The notes below the pieces were generated by a model, which did no database searches, was not told where the DNA came from, and saw nothing but the letters and a program-made list of their open reading frames with translations. Made by a program: the position numbers and the translations under genes. A stretch of DNA of 64,000 bases, taken from contig NZ_JYMT01000035.1 of assembly GCF_000938305.1 (NCBI RefSeq), positions 14,751 through 78,750 on the forward strand, read 5' to 3'. Shown piece after piece: positions 16,523-25,182 of the stretch. Each line of letters starts with the position of its first letter. Position 1 is the first letter of the stretch. The DNA is from Bradyrhizobium sp. LTSP885 (GTDB taxonomy: Bacteria > Pseudomonadota > Alphaproteobacteria > Rhizobiales > Xanthobacteraceae).

Positions 16523-18916
16523 TCAGATTCGCCCCAGAGCAGTCAGGATAACCTGAGGCGTCAATGGAATCTCGGTAATTATGGCACCGAAGGGCCGGAG
16601 CGCGTCATTAACTGCATTGGCCACCGCAGCCGCCGCACCGGCCGTGCCGGCCTCCCCCGCCCCTTTGGCTCCCAACTCCGTTTCCAGTGTCGGCGTCACG
16701 ACGTGACCGATCTCAATATCGGGCATCTCGCCCGACATCGGAACCAAGTAATCAGCCATATTGGCGTTGGTCAGTTGACCGCGCTCGTCATAGATACACT
16801 TCTCGAACAGCGCCGCGCCAAGCCCCTGCACTACTCCACCCCGGATCTGCTCGTCGACCAATTGCGGGTTGATGATGGTGCCGCAATCTTCGACCACCCA
16901 GTGCTTCAGCAGCTTGACGAACCCGGTCTGGGTGTCGACCTCAAGCCATGAGGCCTGAACGCCGTTGGTGAAGGCAAAGGGATACTGGCGCGGGACAAAA
17001 TGCCGGGTCGCCATCAATTCAGGCTGGATGCCCGGCGGCAGTGTATCCGGTCGGAAATAAACGATCCGCGCCAGCTCGCTCAGCTCGATCCGCTGCGCGC
17101 CATCGCTCGTGTTGACAATGCTGTCGCTGACGATATCGAGCTCGGCGGGCTTGGATTGCAGGATCGCCGCAGCGACATCCAGGATATTCCCGCGCAGGAC
17201 TTTGGCCGCCTGGAGCGCGGCTTCGCCGCCAATGCCAGCACCACGAGATGCCCATGTGCCGCCGCCATAGGGCGTGTTGTCCGTGTCCCCGAGTATGACG
17301 CGGACACGTTCCATTGAAACGCCAAGCACACTGCCTACGATCTGAGCGGTAAGCGATTCCGACCCTTGCCCCTGCTCCGTGATGCTGGTCTGGCAGATCA
17401 CCGAGCCCTGCGCGTCCAACCGAACCGCTACGCCGTCCTGTGACGAAATCTTCGCTCCGCCGACGCCATAAAATGCGGCGCTCGGATTGGTCACTTCTAT
17501 GAAGCTCGCGACGCCGATACCCCGATGAATGTTCCTGACCCGCGAAGCCGCCTGCTCGGCGCGCAGAGCGTCATAGTTCATCATCTGGAGCAGCTTCGCC
17601 AATGAGGCGTGATGCGACAGCCGCTCGAACCGCATGCCGGAGGGCGATGCGCAAGGATAAGCATCGTCCGCGATCAGGTTGCGGCGGCGGATTTCGGCCG
17701 GATCCATGCCGATCTTGGCCGCGGCCAGGTCGACCAAGCCTTCAGTCACCGAACAGGCGATCGGATGTCCGACCGCTCGGTACTGGCACATCACGTTCTT
17801 GTTCTGGAAAACAACCCGGGTCCTTGCCCGATAGTTCTGGGTGACATATGGCCCACCGACCAGATTGACCACCTGATTTGCCTCGATCGCACTGGTCCGG
17901 GGATACATCGAATAAGGACCGATCCCCGTCAAATCGTCGATCTCGAAAGCTGTGATCGTGCCGTCCCGCTTGACCGCAATCCGGCCCTTGCAGCGGTGAT
18001 CGCGGGCGTGAATGTCGGTGTTGAAGCTTTCGACGCGGTCGGCGACGAATTTGACAGGTCGTCGCAACAGCTTGGACAGCGCATAGGTCGCCATCTCATC
18101 AGCATAAATGTGGACCTTGATACCGAAGGATCCGCCGACATCCTTGCAGACCACGCGAACCTGGGCTTCCTTCAATCCCAGATGCAGAGCTGCAATGTTC
18201 TGCACCATATGGGGCGCCTGAGTGCCCTGATAGATCGTGAGTCGGGCCTCCGCGGCATTCCAGTCGGCAACAACCGCTCGCGGTTCAAGCGTCACGCCGG
18301 TGTGACGTCCGAAGACAAATTCGGCTTCGACCACTGTATCGGATTCGAAAAATGCTCGATCGACATCGCCCGCATTGTGGGTTCGCTCAAAAGCAAGGTT
18401 GTCGCCGAGCGATCCGTGAATGACTGGCGTCGTTGGATCGAGCGCGGTGCGCATATCCGTTACCGCCTCGAGCTCCTCGTAGTCGACCGCGATTTGCTCC
18501 ATTGCGTCTTCAGCGATCGCACGGCTGGTGGCTACCACCGCCGCAATGGCCTCGCCCTGCCAGCAAACCCGGTCAATCGCGATCGCACTCTGCGGCGCCG
18601 ACTTCAATCCCTTCAAGTGCGCGAGCACGCCGACCCAAGGCGTGATGACGGCCTCCAGCTCACGACCGGTAACTACGGCGATCACACCCGGCATACGCCT
18701 CGCCCCGTCGGCATCGATCGCCGCGATCCTGGCATGAGCATACGGCGAGCGCAGAAAGACCACATGGGCCATGCGCGGCAGCTCGAGATCGCTGACATAT
18801 TGTCCGCGCCCCTGCAGCAGCCGGTCGAGGTTCGGCCGCGGCACCGTTTTGCCGATATAGGAATTCGGACGATCAAGCACCGAGAGCCCATCTGCGGCCG
18901 GACGGGTCGGGGTCAT
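16523..18916 (-). CDS. Molybdenum hydroxylase large subunit (xanthine dehydrogenase/CoxL family)
   Basis: A 797-residue molybdopterin-cytosine-dinucleotide subunit of the xanthine dehydrogenase superfamily. Visible signs are the N-terminal aldehyde-oxidase a/b-hammerhead region (GRGQYVSDLELPRMAHVVFLRSPYAH, split here), the cofactor block EQGQGSESLTAQIVG, GGTWASRGAGIGGEAAL, and the C-terminal GAKGAGEAGTAGAAA with the catalytic Glu. The CO-dehydrogenase loop with Ser-selanyl-Cys is absent (CQYRAVGHP instead), so this is not a CO dehydrogenase. It probably hydroxylates an N-heterocycle or aldehyde next to a carbon centre using water. Overlaps the Fe-S subunit stop/start by 4 bases. Confidence 0.93.
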   Translation of the reverse strand: MTPTRPAADGLSVLDRPNSYIGKTVPRPNLDRLLQGRGQYVSDLELPRMAHVVFLRSPYAHARIAAIDADGARRMPGVIAVVTGRELEAVITPWVGVLAHLKGLKSAPQSAIAIDRVCWQGEAIAAVVATSRAIAEDAMEQIAVDYEELEAVTDMRTALDPTTPVIHGSLGDNLAFERTHNAGDVDRAFFESDTVVEAEFVFGRHTGVTLEPRAVVADWNAAEARLTIYQGTQAPHMVQNIAALHLGLKEAQVRVVCKDVGGSFGIKVHIYADEMATYALSKLLRRPVKFVADRVESFNTDIHARDHRCKGRIAVKRDGTITAFEIDDLTGIGPYSMYPRTSAIEANQVVNLVGGPYVTQNYRARTRVVFQNKNVMCQYRAVGHPIACSVTEGLVDLAAAKIGMDPAEIRRRNLIADDAYPCASPSGMRFERLSHHASLAKLLQMMNYDALRAEQAASRVRNIHRGIGVASFIEVTNPSAAFYGVGGAKISSQDGVAVRLDAQGSVICQTSITEQGQGSESLTAQIVGSVLGVSMERVRVILGDTDNTPYGGGTWASRGAGIGGEAALQAAKVLRGNILDVAAAILQSKPAELDIVSDSIVNTSDGAQRIELSELARIVYFRPDTLPPGIQPELMATRHFVPRQYPFAFTNGVQASWLEVDTQTGFVKLLKHWVVEDCGTIINPQLVDEQIRGGVVQGLGAALFEKCIYDERGQLTNANMADYLVPMSGEMPDIEIGHVVTPTLETELGAKGAGEAGTAGAAAAVANAVNDALRPFGAIITEIPLTPQVILTALGRI

Positions 18917-19398
18917 GACGATCGCCCGGCGCGCGCCTTAGCCGTCGCCTCCACGGCGTCGATGATGGCCTGATAGCCAGTGCACCGACAGTAGTTGCCG
19001 GAAAGATGCTCCCGGATCGCCTCGCGATCAGGCGTAGGCGATTGTTTCAGCAAATCCTGCGCCGTCATCAGCATTCCGGGCGTGCAATAACCGCACTGCA
19101 ATGCGTTGCGCTCGCGAAATGCCGCCTGAAGATCGGCAATCTCGCCGCTGTCGGAAAGGCCTTCGATTGTCTCGACGGACGCGCCCTGCGTTTGCACCGC
19201 CAGCGTCAGACACGAACGAACGATCTCGCCGCTGATGCGGACCGTGCAAGCGCCGCAGACCCCGTGCTCGCAACCGACATGCGTTCCGGTGAGCTTCAGA
19301 TTTTCACGGAGGAAATCGGCGAGATTGAGCCGCGGCAGTACAAAGGCATCGACGGGTTCGCCGTTCACCAGGAGCGAGACCGACATCGGTGCAATCAC
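18913..19398 (-). CDS. Molybdenum hydroxylase [2Fe-2S] subunit (CoxS family)
   Basis: A 161-residue small subunit with both clusters: plant-type ferredoxin cysteines in GCEHGVCGACTV plus the following CLTL, and the all-helical second domain with CGYCTPGM and NYCRCTGYQ. It carries electrons from the molybdenum centre to FAD. Begins with GTG 19398 overlapping the FAD-subunit stop (GTGA), typical of tight coupling; the in-frame ATG four codons later is an alternative. Confidence 0.95.
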   Translation of the reverse strand: MIAPMSVSLLVNGEPVDAFVLPRLNLADFLRENLKLTGTHVGCEHGVCGACTVRISGEIVRSCLTLAVQTQGASVETIEGLSDSGEIADLQAAFRERNALQCGYCTPGMLMTAQDLLKQSPTPDREAIREHLSGNYCRCTGYQAIIDAVEATAKARAGRSS

Positions 19399-20276
19399 CC
19401 GGCGGCTCCCGTGTCCAGTTCGGGGCGCGCAAGCAGCGCCGCCACGCAGCGCAACAGCAAGACCTTCGCAAGGTGTCGACGCATGGCCGGAGACCCCTGC
19501 TGATCCTCGTGGGGATCGAGCTCTTCAACGAGCGCAGCCGCGGCCTCGGCCAGTGAAGCAGGGGTAACGAACACGTCGATCAGCTTGCCGGCAACCGCGG
19601 CGAGCAGCGGCCGATCGCCGACCGCAAAGAAGCCAAGCCGAAGATTTGCGAACGTGCCATCCTTGACGACCGCCTGAGCTGCAAGACCGACGATGGCGTA
19701 GTCACCGTGCCGCCGGGCAAACTCCTGAAAGAAGCAGGTCGAGCCAGCAGGCGCAATCGGCAACTCAACCGCAACAAGCAGTTCGTCCGGCGATAACGCC
19801 GTTTCGTATATGCCCTTGAAAAATTCGGTTGCAGCGATCCGGCGCTCGCCACCCGGACCTCGGACGACAATGGTTGCGTCAAGCGTGACCATACAGGCCG
19901 GCAGCTCTGACGCCGGATCGGCATGGGCCAGGCTTCCGCCAATCGTGCCACGATTGCGAATTGCGGGATGTGCGACATGGACAATGGCATCCCGCAACAA
20001 CGGCGCGTAGGTCGCAACGTCCGCCGACCTCTGCAGGTCAACGTGGCGGGTCAATGCGCCAATGACGAGCACATTTCCTTTCACCACGATGCCGCGCAAT
20101 TCGGCGAGGTCGCAGATATCGATCACGACGTCTGGCGATAGGAGCCGGAGATTCATTGCCGGCATCAGGCTCTGACCGCCCGACAGCACCTTCGCCTTGT
20201 CGCCATGTACGGCAAGCAATTCCAGCGCATTCACGACGCTGGTCGCGCGGGCGTAGGCGAAAGCCGCAGCTTTCAT
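19395..20276 (-). CDS. Molybdenum hydroxylase FAD-binding subunit (CoxM family)
   Basis: A 293-residue medium subunit. FAD motifs are GGQSLMPAMNLRL near residue 33 and GTIGGSLAHADPASE near residue 103. The C-terminal third is the CO_deh_flav_C domain. ATG 20276 was preferred over an upstream start at 20300 because GGGGAGG lies about 10 bases before it and MKAAAFAYARA is the family start. First gene of the coxM-S-L-livKHMGF minus-strand series. Confidence 0.94.
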   Translation of the reverse strand: MKAAAFAYARATSVVNALELLAVHGDKAKVLSGGQSLMPAMNLRLLSPDVVIDICDLAELRGIVVKGNVLVIGALTRHVDLQRSADVATYAPLLRDAIVHVAHPAIRNRGTIGGSLAHADPASELPACMVTLDATIVVRGPGGERRIAATEFFKGIYETALSPDELLVAVELPIAPAGSTCFFQEFARRHGDYAIVGLAAQAVVKDGTFANLRLGFFAVGDRPLLAAVAGKLIDVFVTPASLAEAAAALVEELDPHEDQQGSPAMRRHLAKVLLLRCVAALLARPELDTGAAG

Positions 20277-20450
20277 ATGGGCGTGGCCTCCCCGGACCAA
20301 TCTCCGCTTTTCCGGATTAGAAGGCGCGCCTTTCTAAAGGTCAAGCTTGTTTATCGAGTGATTATTTGCTTGGCCGGGGCTTGTCATCGGGTCGCGAAGG
20401 ACGCACGTTCCTCGCCGACAGAAAAGTCTGCCCGCGGGGAGCAGCAGATC
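20277..20450. promoter_or_regulatory. Divergent promoter region: cox-liv polycistron and LLM gene
   Basis: 174 bases between the minus-strand coxM-like gene and the plus-strand LLM oxidoreductase. Both transcripts must start here or further inside the flanks. An SD-like GGGGAGCAGCAG lies just before ATG 20451. The TetR regulator encoded at 22444-23130 is a candidate controller; I did not find a clean palindrome by eye. Confidence 0.4.
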
Positions 20451-21548
20451 ATGAAGCTCGGGTTCTTTACGATGCCGATCCATCCTATCGACAAGGATTG
20501 GCGGCAGTCGCTCCGGGAGGATCGTGAAGCGTTCCTGCTCGCCGACGAGCTCGGCTTCAGCGAGGCCTATGTCGGCGAGCACGTCACCGACAAGGCCGAA
20601 AACATCACCTCCAGCATTGCTTTCATCGCCTGGATTGCAGCTGCCACCCGGCAGATCAAGCTTGGAACCGGCACGATCAACATGCCGAACACGCATCCAG
20701 CTGCGGTCGCCGCCTCTGTCGCGATGCTTGACCATATGCTCGATGGCCGTTTCATCCTTGGCATCAGCCCCGGCGGATTGCTCTCTGACGCAGAGATCTT
20801 CGGCAATCTCGACGCGGATCGTAACGCGATGTTCCTCGAGGCAATCAATCAGGTGCTTGATATCTGGGCCGGTAAGCCGCCCTATGACCTGCAGGGCAAA
20901 TATTGGAACATCTCGGTCAGGAAGACCTTGATCGAAGACATCGGGCAAGGATTTATAGCCCGCCCCTTGCAAATCCCGCACCCGCCAATCGTCGTGACCG
21001 CAGTCGCCCCGTTCTCAAAGGGCGTCACGGAAGCAGCAGCACGGGGCTGGGACCCGATCTCGGCAAACTTCCTGATGCCAACCTGGGTGAAGAGCCACTG
21101 GCCGAAATATGTCGAAGGCTGCGAGCGCGTGAATCGTACGGTTGACGCCGCCAATTGGCGGGTCGCCAAAAGCGTGTTCGTTGCCAAGGACGAGGCGACG
21201 GCGAAGGCTTACGCTACAGCCCCTGACGGACCTTACGCGTACTACTATCACCAGCTGTTCACGAAGCTGAAACGCAGCGGTCGACTCGAGCTGTTCAAGA
21301 CACGGCGGGAACAGCCAGACTCGGAGATCACGCTGGAGTCGATCTGTGACAAGCTCATCATCTACGGCACGGCCGAAAGCGTGGCCGACCAGTTGCTGTC
21401 GTTCCAGGAGGAAGTCGGCACTTTCGGAACACTGCTTTATGCAGGCAAAGACTGGAAGGATCGCGAACTCGGCCGTCAATCGATGATCCTGATGGCCGAG
21501 AAGGTTTTGCCGCGGGTCAATGCCGCCGCTGTCGGATCATCGGCGTGA
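20451..21548 (+). CDS. LLM-class flavin-dependent monooxygenase
   Basis: A 365-residue luciferase-like (bacterial luciferase/LLM) oxidoreductase, 8-stranded barrel. Typical elements: MKLGFFTMPIHP at the first strand, ADELGFSEAYVGEH, IKLGTGTINMPNTHPAAVA, LDHMLDGRFILGISPG, and the C-terminal IYGTAESVADQLLSF. Such enzymes use reduced FMN supplied by a flavin reductase; one is encoded nearby at 23127-23681. ATG 20451 follows a GGGGAGCAG; earlier frame extension to 20205 is not family-like. Followed by the NodB-fold hydrolase 16 bases later. Similar in kind to limonene- and pyrimidine-ring-opening monooxygenases; substrate unknown. Confidence 0.92.
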   Translation: MKLGFFTMPIHPIDKDWRQSLREDREAFLLADELGFSEAYVGEHVTDKAENITSSIAFIAWIAAATRQIKLGTGTINMPNTHPAAVAASVAMLDHMLDGRFILGISPGGLLSDAEIFGNLDADRNAMFLEAINQVLDIWAGKPPYDLQGKYWNISVRKTLIEDIGQGFIARPLQIPHPPIVVTAVAPFSKGVTEAAARGWDPISANFLMPTWVKSHWPKYVEGCERVNRTVDAANWRVAKSVFVAKDEATAKAYATAPDGPYAYYYHQLFTKLKRSGRLELFKTRREQPDSEITLESICDKLIIYGTAESVADQLLSFQEEVGTFGTLLYAGKDWKDRELGRQSMILMAEKVLPRVNAAAVGSSA

Positions 21549-21564
21549 TCAAGGAGTTCCTGAC

Positions 21565-22437
21565 GTGGCCCTCACTGATCGCATTCCCTATCTAGCTCAG
21601 GTCGATCGACCGAAACTCACATTACCTGCCGGCAAGAAGCTCGCGGTATGGGTCATCCTCAACGTCGAGGAGTGGCGTATCGAGAATGCCATGCCACGTA
21701 CCGTTCTTAGCCCACCGATGGGCCAGCCGCTGTTACCCGACGTCCCAAACTGGTCATGGCATGAATACGGGATGCGCGCCGGCTTCTGGCGACAATTCAA
21801 GGCGCTTACCGATCGGAAGATACCCGTGACGCTGGCCATAAATGCCAATGTCTGCAGTTCCTATCCGCGCGTGGCCGCCGCGGCGCTGGAGGCAGGTTTC
21901 GAATTCATGGGACACGGGTTCATTCAGGGACCGATGCACAAGGTCGAAAACCAGGCCGATGCGATCAAGCGCTCAGTCGACACGATCGCGAAATTTACGG
22001 GAAAGCCGCCGCGATCGTGGGAAAGCCCGGGCCTAACGGAGACGGAAGAAACCCTCGACCTCTTGCGTCTCAACGGGATCGAATATTTGGCAGACTGGGT
22101 GATCGATGACCTTCCGCAAGACATCGCAACACCGCATGGAACCATAACGACGATTCCTTATTCCGTCGAAACCAATGACATCGTCATTCACGCTCTGCAG
22201 CACCTTCCGTCGGAAGAGTTCCTGAAGCGTTGCACCGATCAGTTCGACCGGCTCTATCTTGAAGGAGCGGAAAACGCCCGGATCATGGCAATCTCGGTAC
22301 ACCCCTACATCACGGGGGTACCCCATCGGATCAAGTATCTGGAGGCCCTGCTCGATTATGTCATCGGCCATGACGGCGTAGCACTGATGACGGCGAGTGA
22401 GATTGGAGATTGGTATCGTGGCGAGATGACGAAGTAA
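21565..22437 (+). CDS. Polysaccharide-deacetylase-fold hydrolase (PuuE/cyclic-imidase-like)
   Basis: A 290-residue NodB-homology-fold enzyme. GTG 21565 is 8 bases after AAGGAG. Motifs: WVILNVEEWRIE in place of TFDD, FEFMGHGFIQGPMH (second His pair), and PRSWESPGLTETEET. The length and the Glu-rich first motif resemble the allantoinase PuuE and cyclic-imide hydrolase branch rather than peptidoglycan or chitin deacetylases, and there is no signal peptide. In context (Mo-hydroxylase, two flavin monooxygenase systems) a cytoplasmic cyclic-amide hydrolase opening a heterocycle is plausible; that is inference. Confidence 0.85.
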   Translation: MALTDRIPYLAQVDRPKLTLPAGKKLAVWVILNVEEWRIENAMPRTVLSPPMGQPLLPDVPNWSWHEYGMRAGFWRQFKALTDRKIPVTLAINANVCSSYPRVAAAALEAGFEFMGHGFIQGPMHKVENQADAIKRSVDTIAKFTGKPPRSWESPGLTETEETLDLLRLNGIEYLADWVIDDLPQDIATPHGTITTIPYSVETNDIVIHALQHLPSEEFLKRCTDQFDRLYLEGAENARIMAISVHPYITGVPHRIKYLEALLDYVIGHDGVALMTASEIGDWYRGEMTK

Positions 22438-22443
22438 CGCGAC

Positions 22444-23130
22444 TCAACCAATGACCTTGATCGGCGCCGGCGAGCGATCGGTCGAGCTTTCGGCTATCCT
22501 TTCAAATCCCGCCAGAAAGATGTTCAGCGCATCGCTTATCATCTGCGTCTTATCCTCGAGAACAGGCGCTTCATAGATGTACTTCCGCACGCCGTAGTAA
22601 AAGATGCCGCCGTGAAACACCCAGGCCAGTTCCAGCTCGGCCGCACTTGGTCTGGTCTGCACCACAAGCCCCGCCTCGTGGCGGCATTCCTTTACGATGC
22701 GGGTCAGGATCTTGTCCTTGACCATGCCGACGTACCAACGATTGATGTCGAGGCCTTTTAGACCCGAATAGAGATAGATTCGAAGCCATTTGCGGGTGAA
22801 GATCGTGTCCGTATAGGCTTGATAAAACTCCTGCAGCCGCTCGCGGAGCGGACGGGACCGATCCGATAGCGAGGTTTCCCAACCGGTCTCGAGCGGTCCG
22901 AGATATACCTTACGGTAGACCTCCTTAATGAGGTCGTCCTTGCTCGGAAAGTATCGGTAAAGCAGCGGCTGGGTCACACCGAGTTTGCGCGCAAGTGCTC
23001 TGGTGCCGCCGCCAAACCCTTCTTCCGCGAAAAGTTCGGTCGCCTTGGTCACAAATTCGTTGCGGCGGTCATCGGCCGATAGTCGCCGTTGCTTGGCCAC
23101 TGTCCGTTTCGCCGGCGTTCTTCGGTTCAT
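22444..23130 (-). CDS. TetR/AcrR-family transcriptional regulator
   Basis: A 228-residue TetR-type repressor with a basic leader (MNRRTPAKRTVAKQRR) and an N-terminal helix-turn-helix at about residues 25-70 (ALARKLGVTQPLLYRYFPSKDDL). The C-terminal ligand domain is unassigned. It overlaps the flavin reductase stop by 4 bases and probably regulates the monooxygenase operon it belongs to and perhaps the divergent genes at 20.3 kb. Confidence 0.92.
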   Translation of the reverse strand: MNRRTPAKRTVAKQRRLSADDRRNEFVTKATELFAEEGFGGGTRALARKLGVTQPLLYRYFPSKDDLIKEVYRKVYLGPLETGWETSLSDRSRPLRERLQEFYQAYTDTIFTRKWLRIYLYSGLKGLDINRWYVGMVKDKILTRIVKECRHEAGLVVQTRPSAAELELAWVFHGGIFYYGVRKYIYEAPVLEDKTQMISDALNIFLAGFERIAESSTDRSPAPIKVIG

Positions 23131-23681
23131 GATGCCTTGTCACCATCACCAGCAAGAAATCGGCCAAAACCACCTTGCGCGAACAACAGAGGCTCTTGCC
23201 GGTTGTAGGCGTAGGCTTCCACTGCACCGAGGAAAATAACGTGGTCACCACCATAATAGCGGTTGGCGGCCCGGCACTGAAAGCTGGCGACCACGTCGGC
23301 AAGCACGGGAGCATTTCCGAGGCCAGGTGCCCAGCTCACACCGGCGAACTTGTCTCCGGACGACCTTGCGAATTGCGATGCCAATACATGCTGCGAAGCA
23401 CCAAGGACGTTCACCGTGAAATGGCTGGCATTCTGGAAAACCGTGAGCCCTTGCGAAAACATGCCGAGGCTCCACAGCACGAGTGGCGGATTGAGAGACA
23501 CCGACGCAAAGGAGTTGCACGTCACTCCGTATGGCTTTCCTTCGGCCGACATCGCCGTGACAATGGTGACACCGGTCGCAAACGTACCAAGCGCGTTTCG
23601 GAAATCACGGGGATCAATCGACGAATTATCGCTTGCGAGCTCGTTGGCCGGATCTGCGGGATGTTTAGGTGCGTCAGACAT
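23127..23681 (-). CDS. Flavin reductase (DIM6/NTAB, HpaC/RutF-like)
   Basis: A 184-residue NAD(P)H:flavin oxidoreductase of the flavin_reduct family. Signs: FRNALGTFATGVTIVTAM near the start of the domain, PYGVTCNSFASVSLNPPLVL (FMN-contacting Ser and Asn), and GGDHVIFLGAVEAY. It supplies reduced flavin to a partner monooxygenase, here the acyl-CoA-dehydrogenase-type enzyme whose gene ends 9 bases upstream, and perhaps also to the LLM enzyme. Confidence 0.93.
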   Translation of the reverse strand: MSDAPKHPADPANELASDNSSIDPRDFRNALGTFATGVTIVTAMSAEGKPYGVTCNSFASVSLNPPLVLWSLGMFSQGLTVFQNASHFTVNVLGASQHVLASQFARSSGDKFAGVSWAPGLGNAPVLADVVASFQCRAANRYYGGDHVIFLGAVEAYAYNRQEPLLFAQGGFGRFLAGDGDKAS

Positions 23682-23690
23682 CCACCGGCC

Positions 23691-24917
23691 TCAGAGCGTC
23701 AGATTCTCGGATGGCAGCCCTAGCGCGACCCGCCCGTAGTTGGTCCCCGCCGCGTCGAAGTTGAATGCGAGGTGCGAATTCACCGCATGTGCGTCACGGA
23801 ACTGCCGTTGCAGGGCTCCAGAGGTAAACAGGCTGCGGGCTCCGCTCGCCGTAAACAGAAGAGACACTGCATCGGTACACAGGTTGACCGAGAAGGCACC
23901 GTCACGCCGCAGTTTCGTCTTCGCCGCGATATTCGGAACATGACCATGCCGGACATCGGCCAATACCTCGATGCAGTTGGTTCGCATGATGAGGCGCGCC
24001 GCATCTATCTTGGCTGATGCTTCGGCGATCTTGATCTGTGTGGTCTGCATGTCACCGAGCTTGGCCCTGTTATACGTCGAAGCACGATGTCGTGCGATCT
24101 CGACGTAGTCGTCCAAACAGGCTTGCGCATTACCAAGCCCGACCCCCGACAATACGTATGGAAACAGCGAAAATACCGGAAGCGCGTAGAGCGCGTTCGG
24201 GTTGACGGCGCTTCCCGGCGTTGGACCGCCCGTCAGATCGCTGACAGCGATCGTCATATGCTGGGGGACAAATACATCCGTCACTTGAACGTCGTTCGAT
24301 CCCGTTCCCCCCAATCCTGTCGCGTTCCAGGTGTCGTTGATCCTGTAGTCGCGCCTGTTTAGCAGGAACAGTCGATACTCGATGCCGTCAGCTTCATCGT
24401 CAGTTTCAATGATGCTGGCGAGCATGTTCCATTCGCACGACTCCACGCCGGACGAGAACGGCCAATGACCATTCAGCAGGTACCCACCCTCGGCCCTTCT
24501 GGCTCGGCCGGCTGGAAATACGAACGATGATGCTATCAGGGTGCCTGGATTCTCATTCCAGACCGTGTCCTGCGCTTCAGGCGCGAACATGCCGAGCATC
24601 CAGTGATGGCTGGCCAGATTGGCAAAATTCCACGCGACCGAAGCATCGCCTTGACCGAGGGCGTCAGCACAGTCGACCAAGGCAACATAGTCGAATTCGC
24701 TTCCGCCGACGCGCGTAGGCTGCAGTATCCGAAACAGCCCCCTGTCATGAAGGTCGCGCTCGGTTTCCGGTGGCAATCGCCTCAGTTCCTCGGTCTTGCG
24801 CGCCCGTTCACGCAACAGGGGAATAAGTTCCTTTGCCCGTGCGACCATGACCGCACTGCCGTCAGACTCTGAACCTGCCAGCGTGATAGCATCAAGCTTG
24901 CGGCTGTCCCCAGCCAT
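23691..24917 (-). CDS. Flavin-dependent monooxygenase of acyl-CoA-dehydrogenase fold (group D)
   Basis: A 408-residue protein with acyl-CoA dehydrogenase layout: N-terminal helical domain (RLPPETERDLHDRGLFRILQP), middle beta domain (GHWPFSSGVESCEW, then GTGSNDVQVTDVFVP), and C-terminal helical bundle (AKTKLRRDGAFSVN). Paired with a flavin reductase rather than with CoA-pathway genes, it fits the two-component oxygenases (HsaA, C2-HPAH, DszC group). ATG 24917 was chosen because CCAAGGAAA precedes it; the frame is open to 24956. First gene of the operon monooxygenase-reductase-tetR. Confidence 0.88.
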   Translation of the reverse strand: MAGDSRKLDAITLAGSESDGSAVMVARAKELIPLLRERARKTEELRRLPPETERDLHDRGLFRILQPTRVGGSEFDYVALVDCADALGQGDASVAWNFANLASHHWMLGMFAPEAQDTVWNENPGTLIASSFVFPAGRARRAEGGYLLNGHWPFSSGVESCEWNMLASIIETDDEADGIEYRLFLLNRRDYRINDTWNATGLGGTGSNDVQVTDVFVPQHMTIAVSDLTGGPTPGSAVNPNALYALPVFSLFPYVLSGVGLGNAQACLDDYVEIARHRASTYNRAKLGDMQTTQIKIAEASAKIDAARLIMRTNCIEVLADVRHGHVPNIAAKTKLRRDGAFSVNLCTDAVSLLFTASGARSLFTSGALQRQFRDAHAVNSHLAFNFDAAGTNYGRVALGLPSENLTL

Positions 24918-25112
24918 TTGACGTTTCCTTGGTTCATCCCTTCGGGCGATCGGCATCTGGCCCGACCTACCAGGCAGTCTATCGACGGTTCACCGAGGAT
25001 CAAGGCACCCTCGCATATGCTTTCCGCACAATATCGTACCTCAGGAGCTGAGGTCCGCCAGCTGCACGACGAACTTAGCCAAGCGTCAGTGAGTGGAAAA
25101 TGAGCTTTGAAA
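24918..25112. other. Intergenic region upstream of the monooxygenase operon
   Basis: About 195 bases with no credible gene, between the start of the minus-strand monooxygenase operon and the terminator of the giant-protein operon. It should hold the monooxygenase promoter and possibly a TetR operator. Confidence 0.35.
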
Positions 25113-25113
25113 A

Positions 25114-25154
25114 TGCAAAAATGCCCGGCGGCCATCGGGCCACCGGGCGCTTTT
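25114..25154 (-). terminator. Rho-independent terminator of the secretion operon
   Basis: A hairpin with arms 25123-25133 and 25138-25148 (10 pairs, one C-A mismatch, 4-base loop). On the minus strand it is followed by ATTTTTGCATTTT, the expected U-run, and it lies about 35 bases past the stop of the giant gene. On the plus strand a shorter CTTTT follows, so weak bidirectional action is possible. Confidence 0.8.
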
Positions 25155-25182
25155 GCGTCCTGATCATCCAGAACTTCCGGAT

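Noticed and set aside
17609..18973. 454-residue plus-strand frame opposite the molybdenum hydroxylase gene
   Set aside because: Fully antisense to a clear CoxL-family gene; composition is that of a GC-rich shadow.
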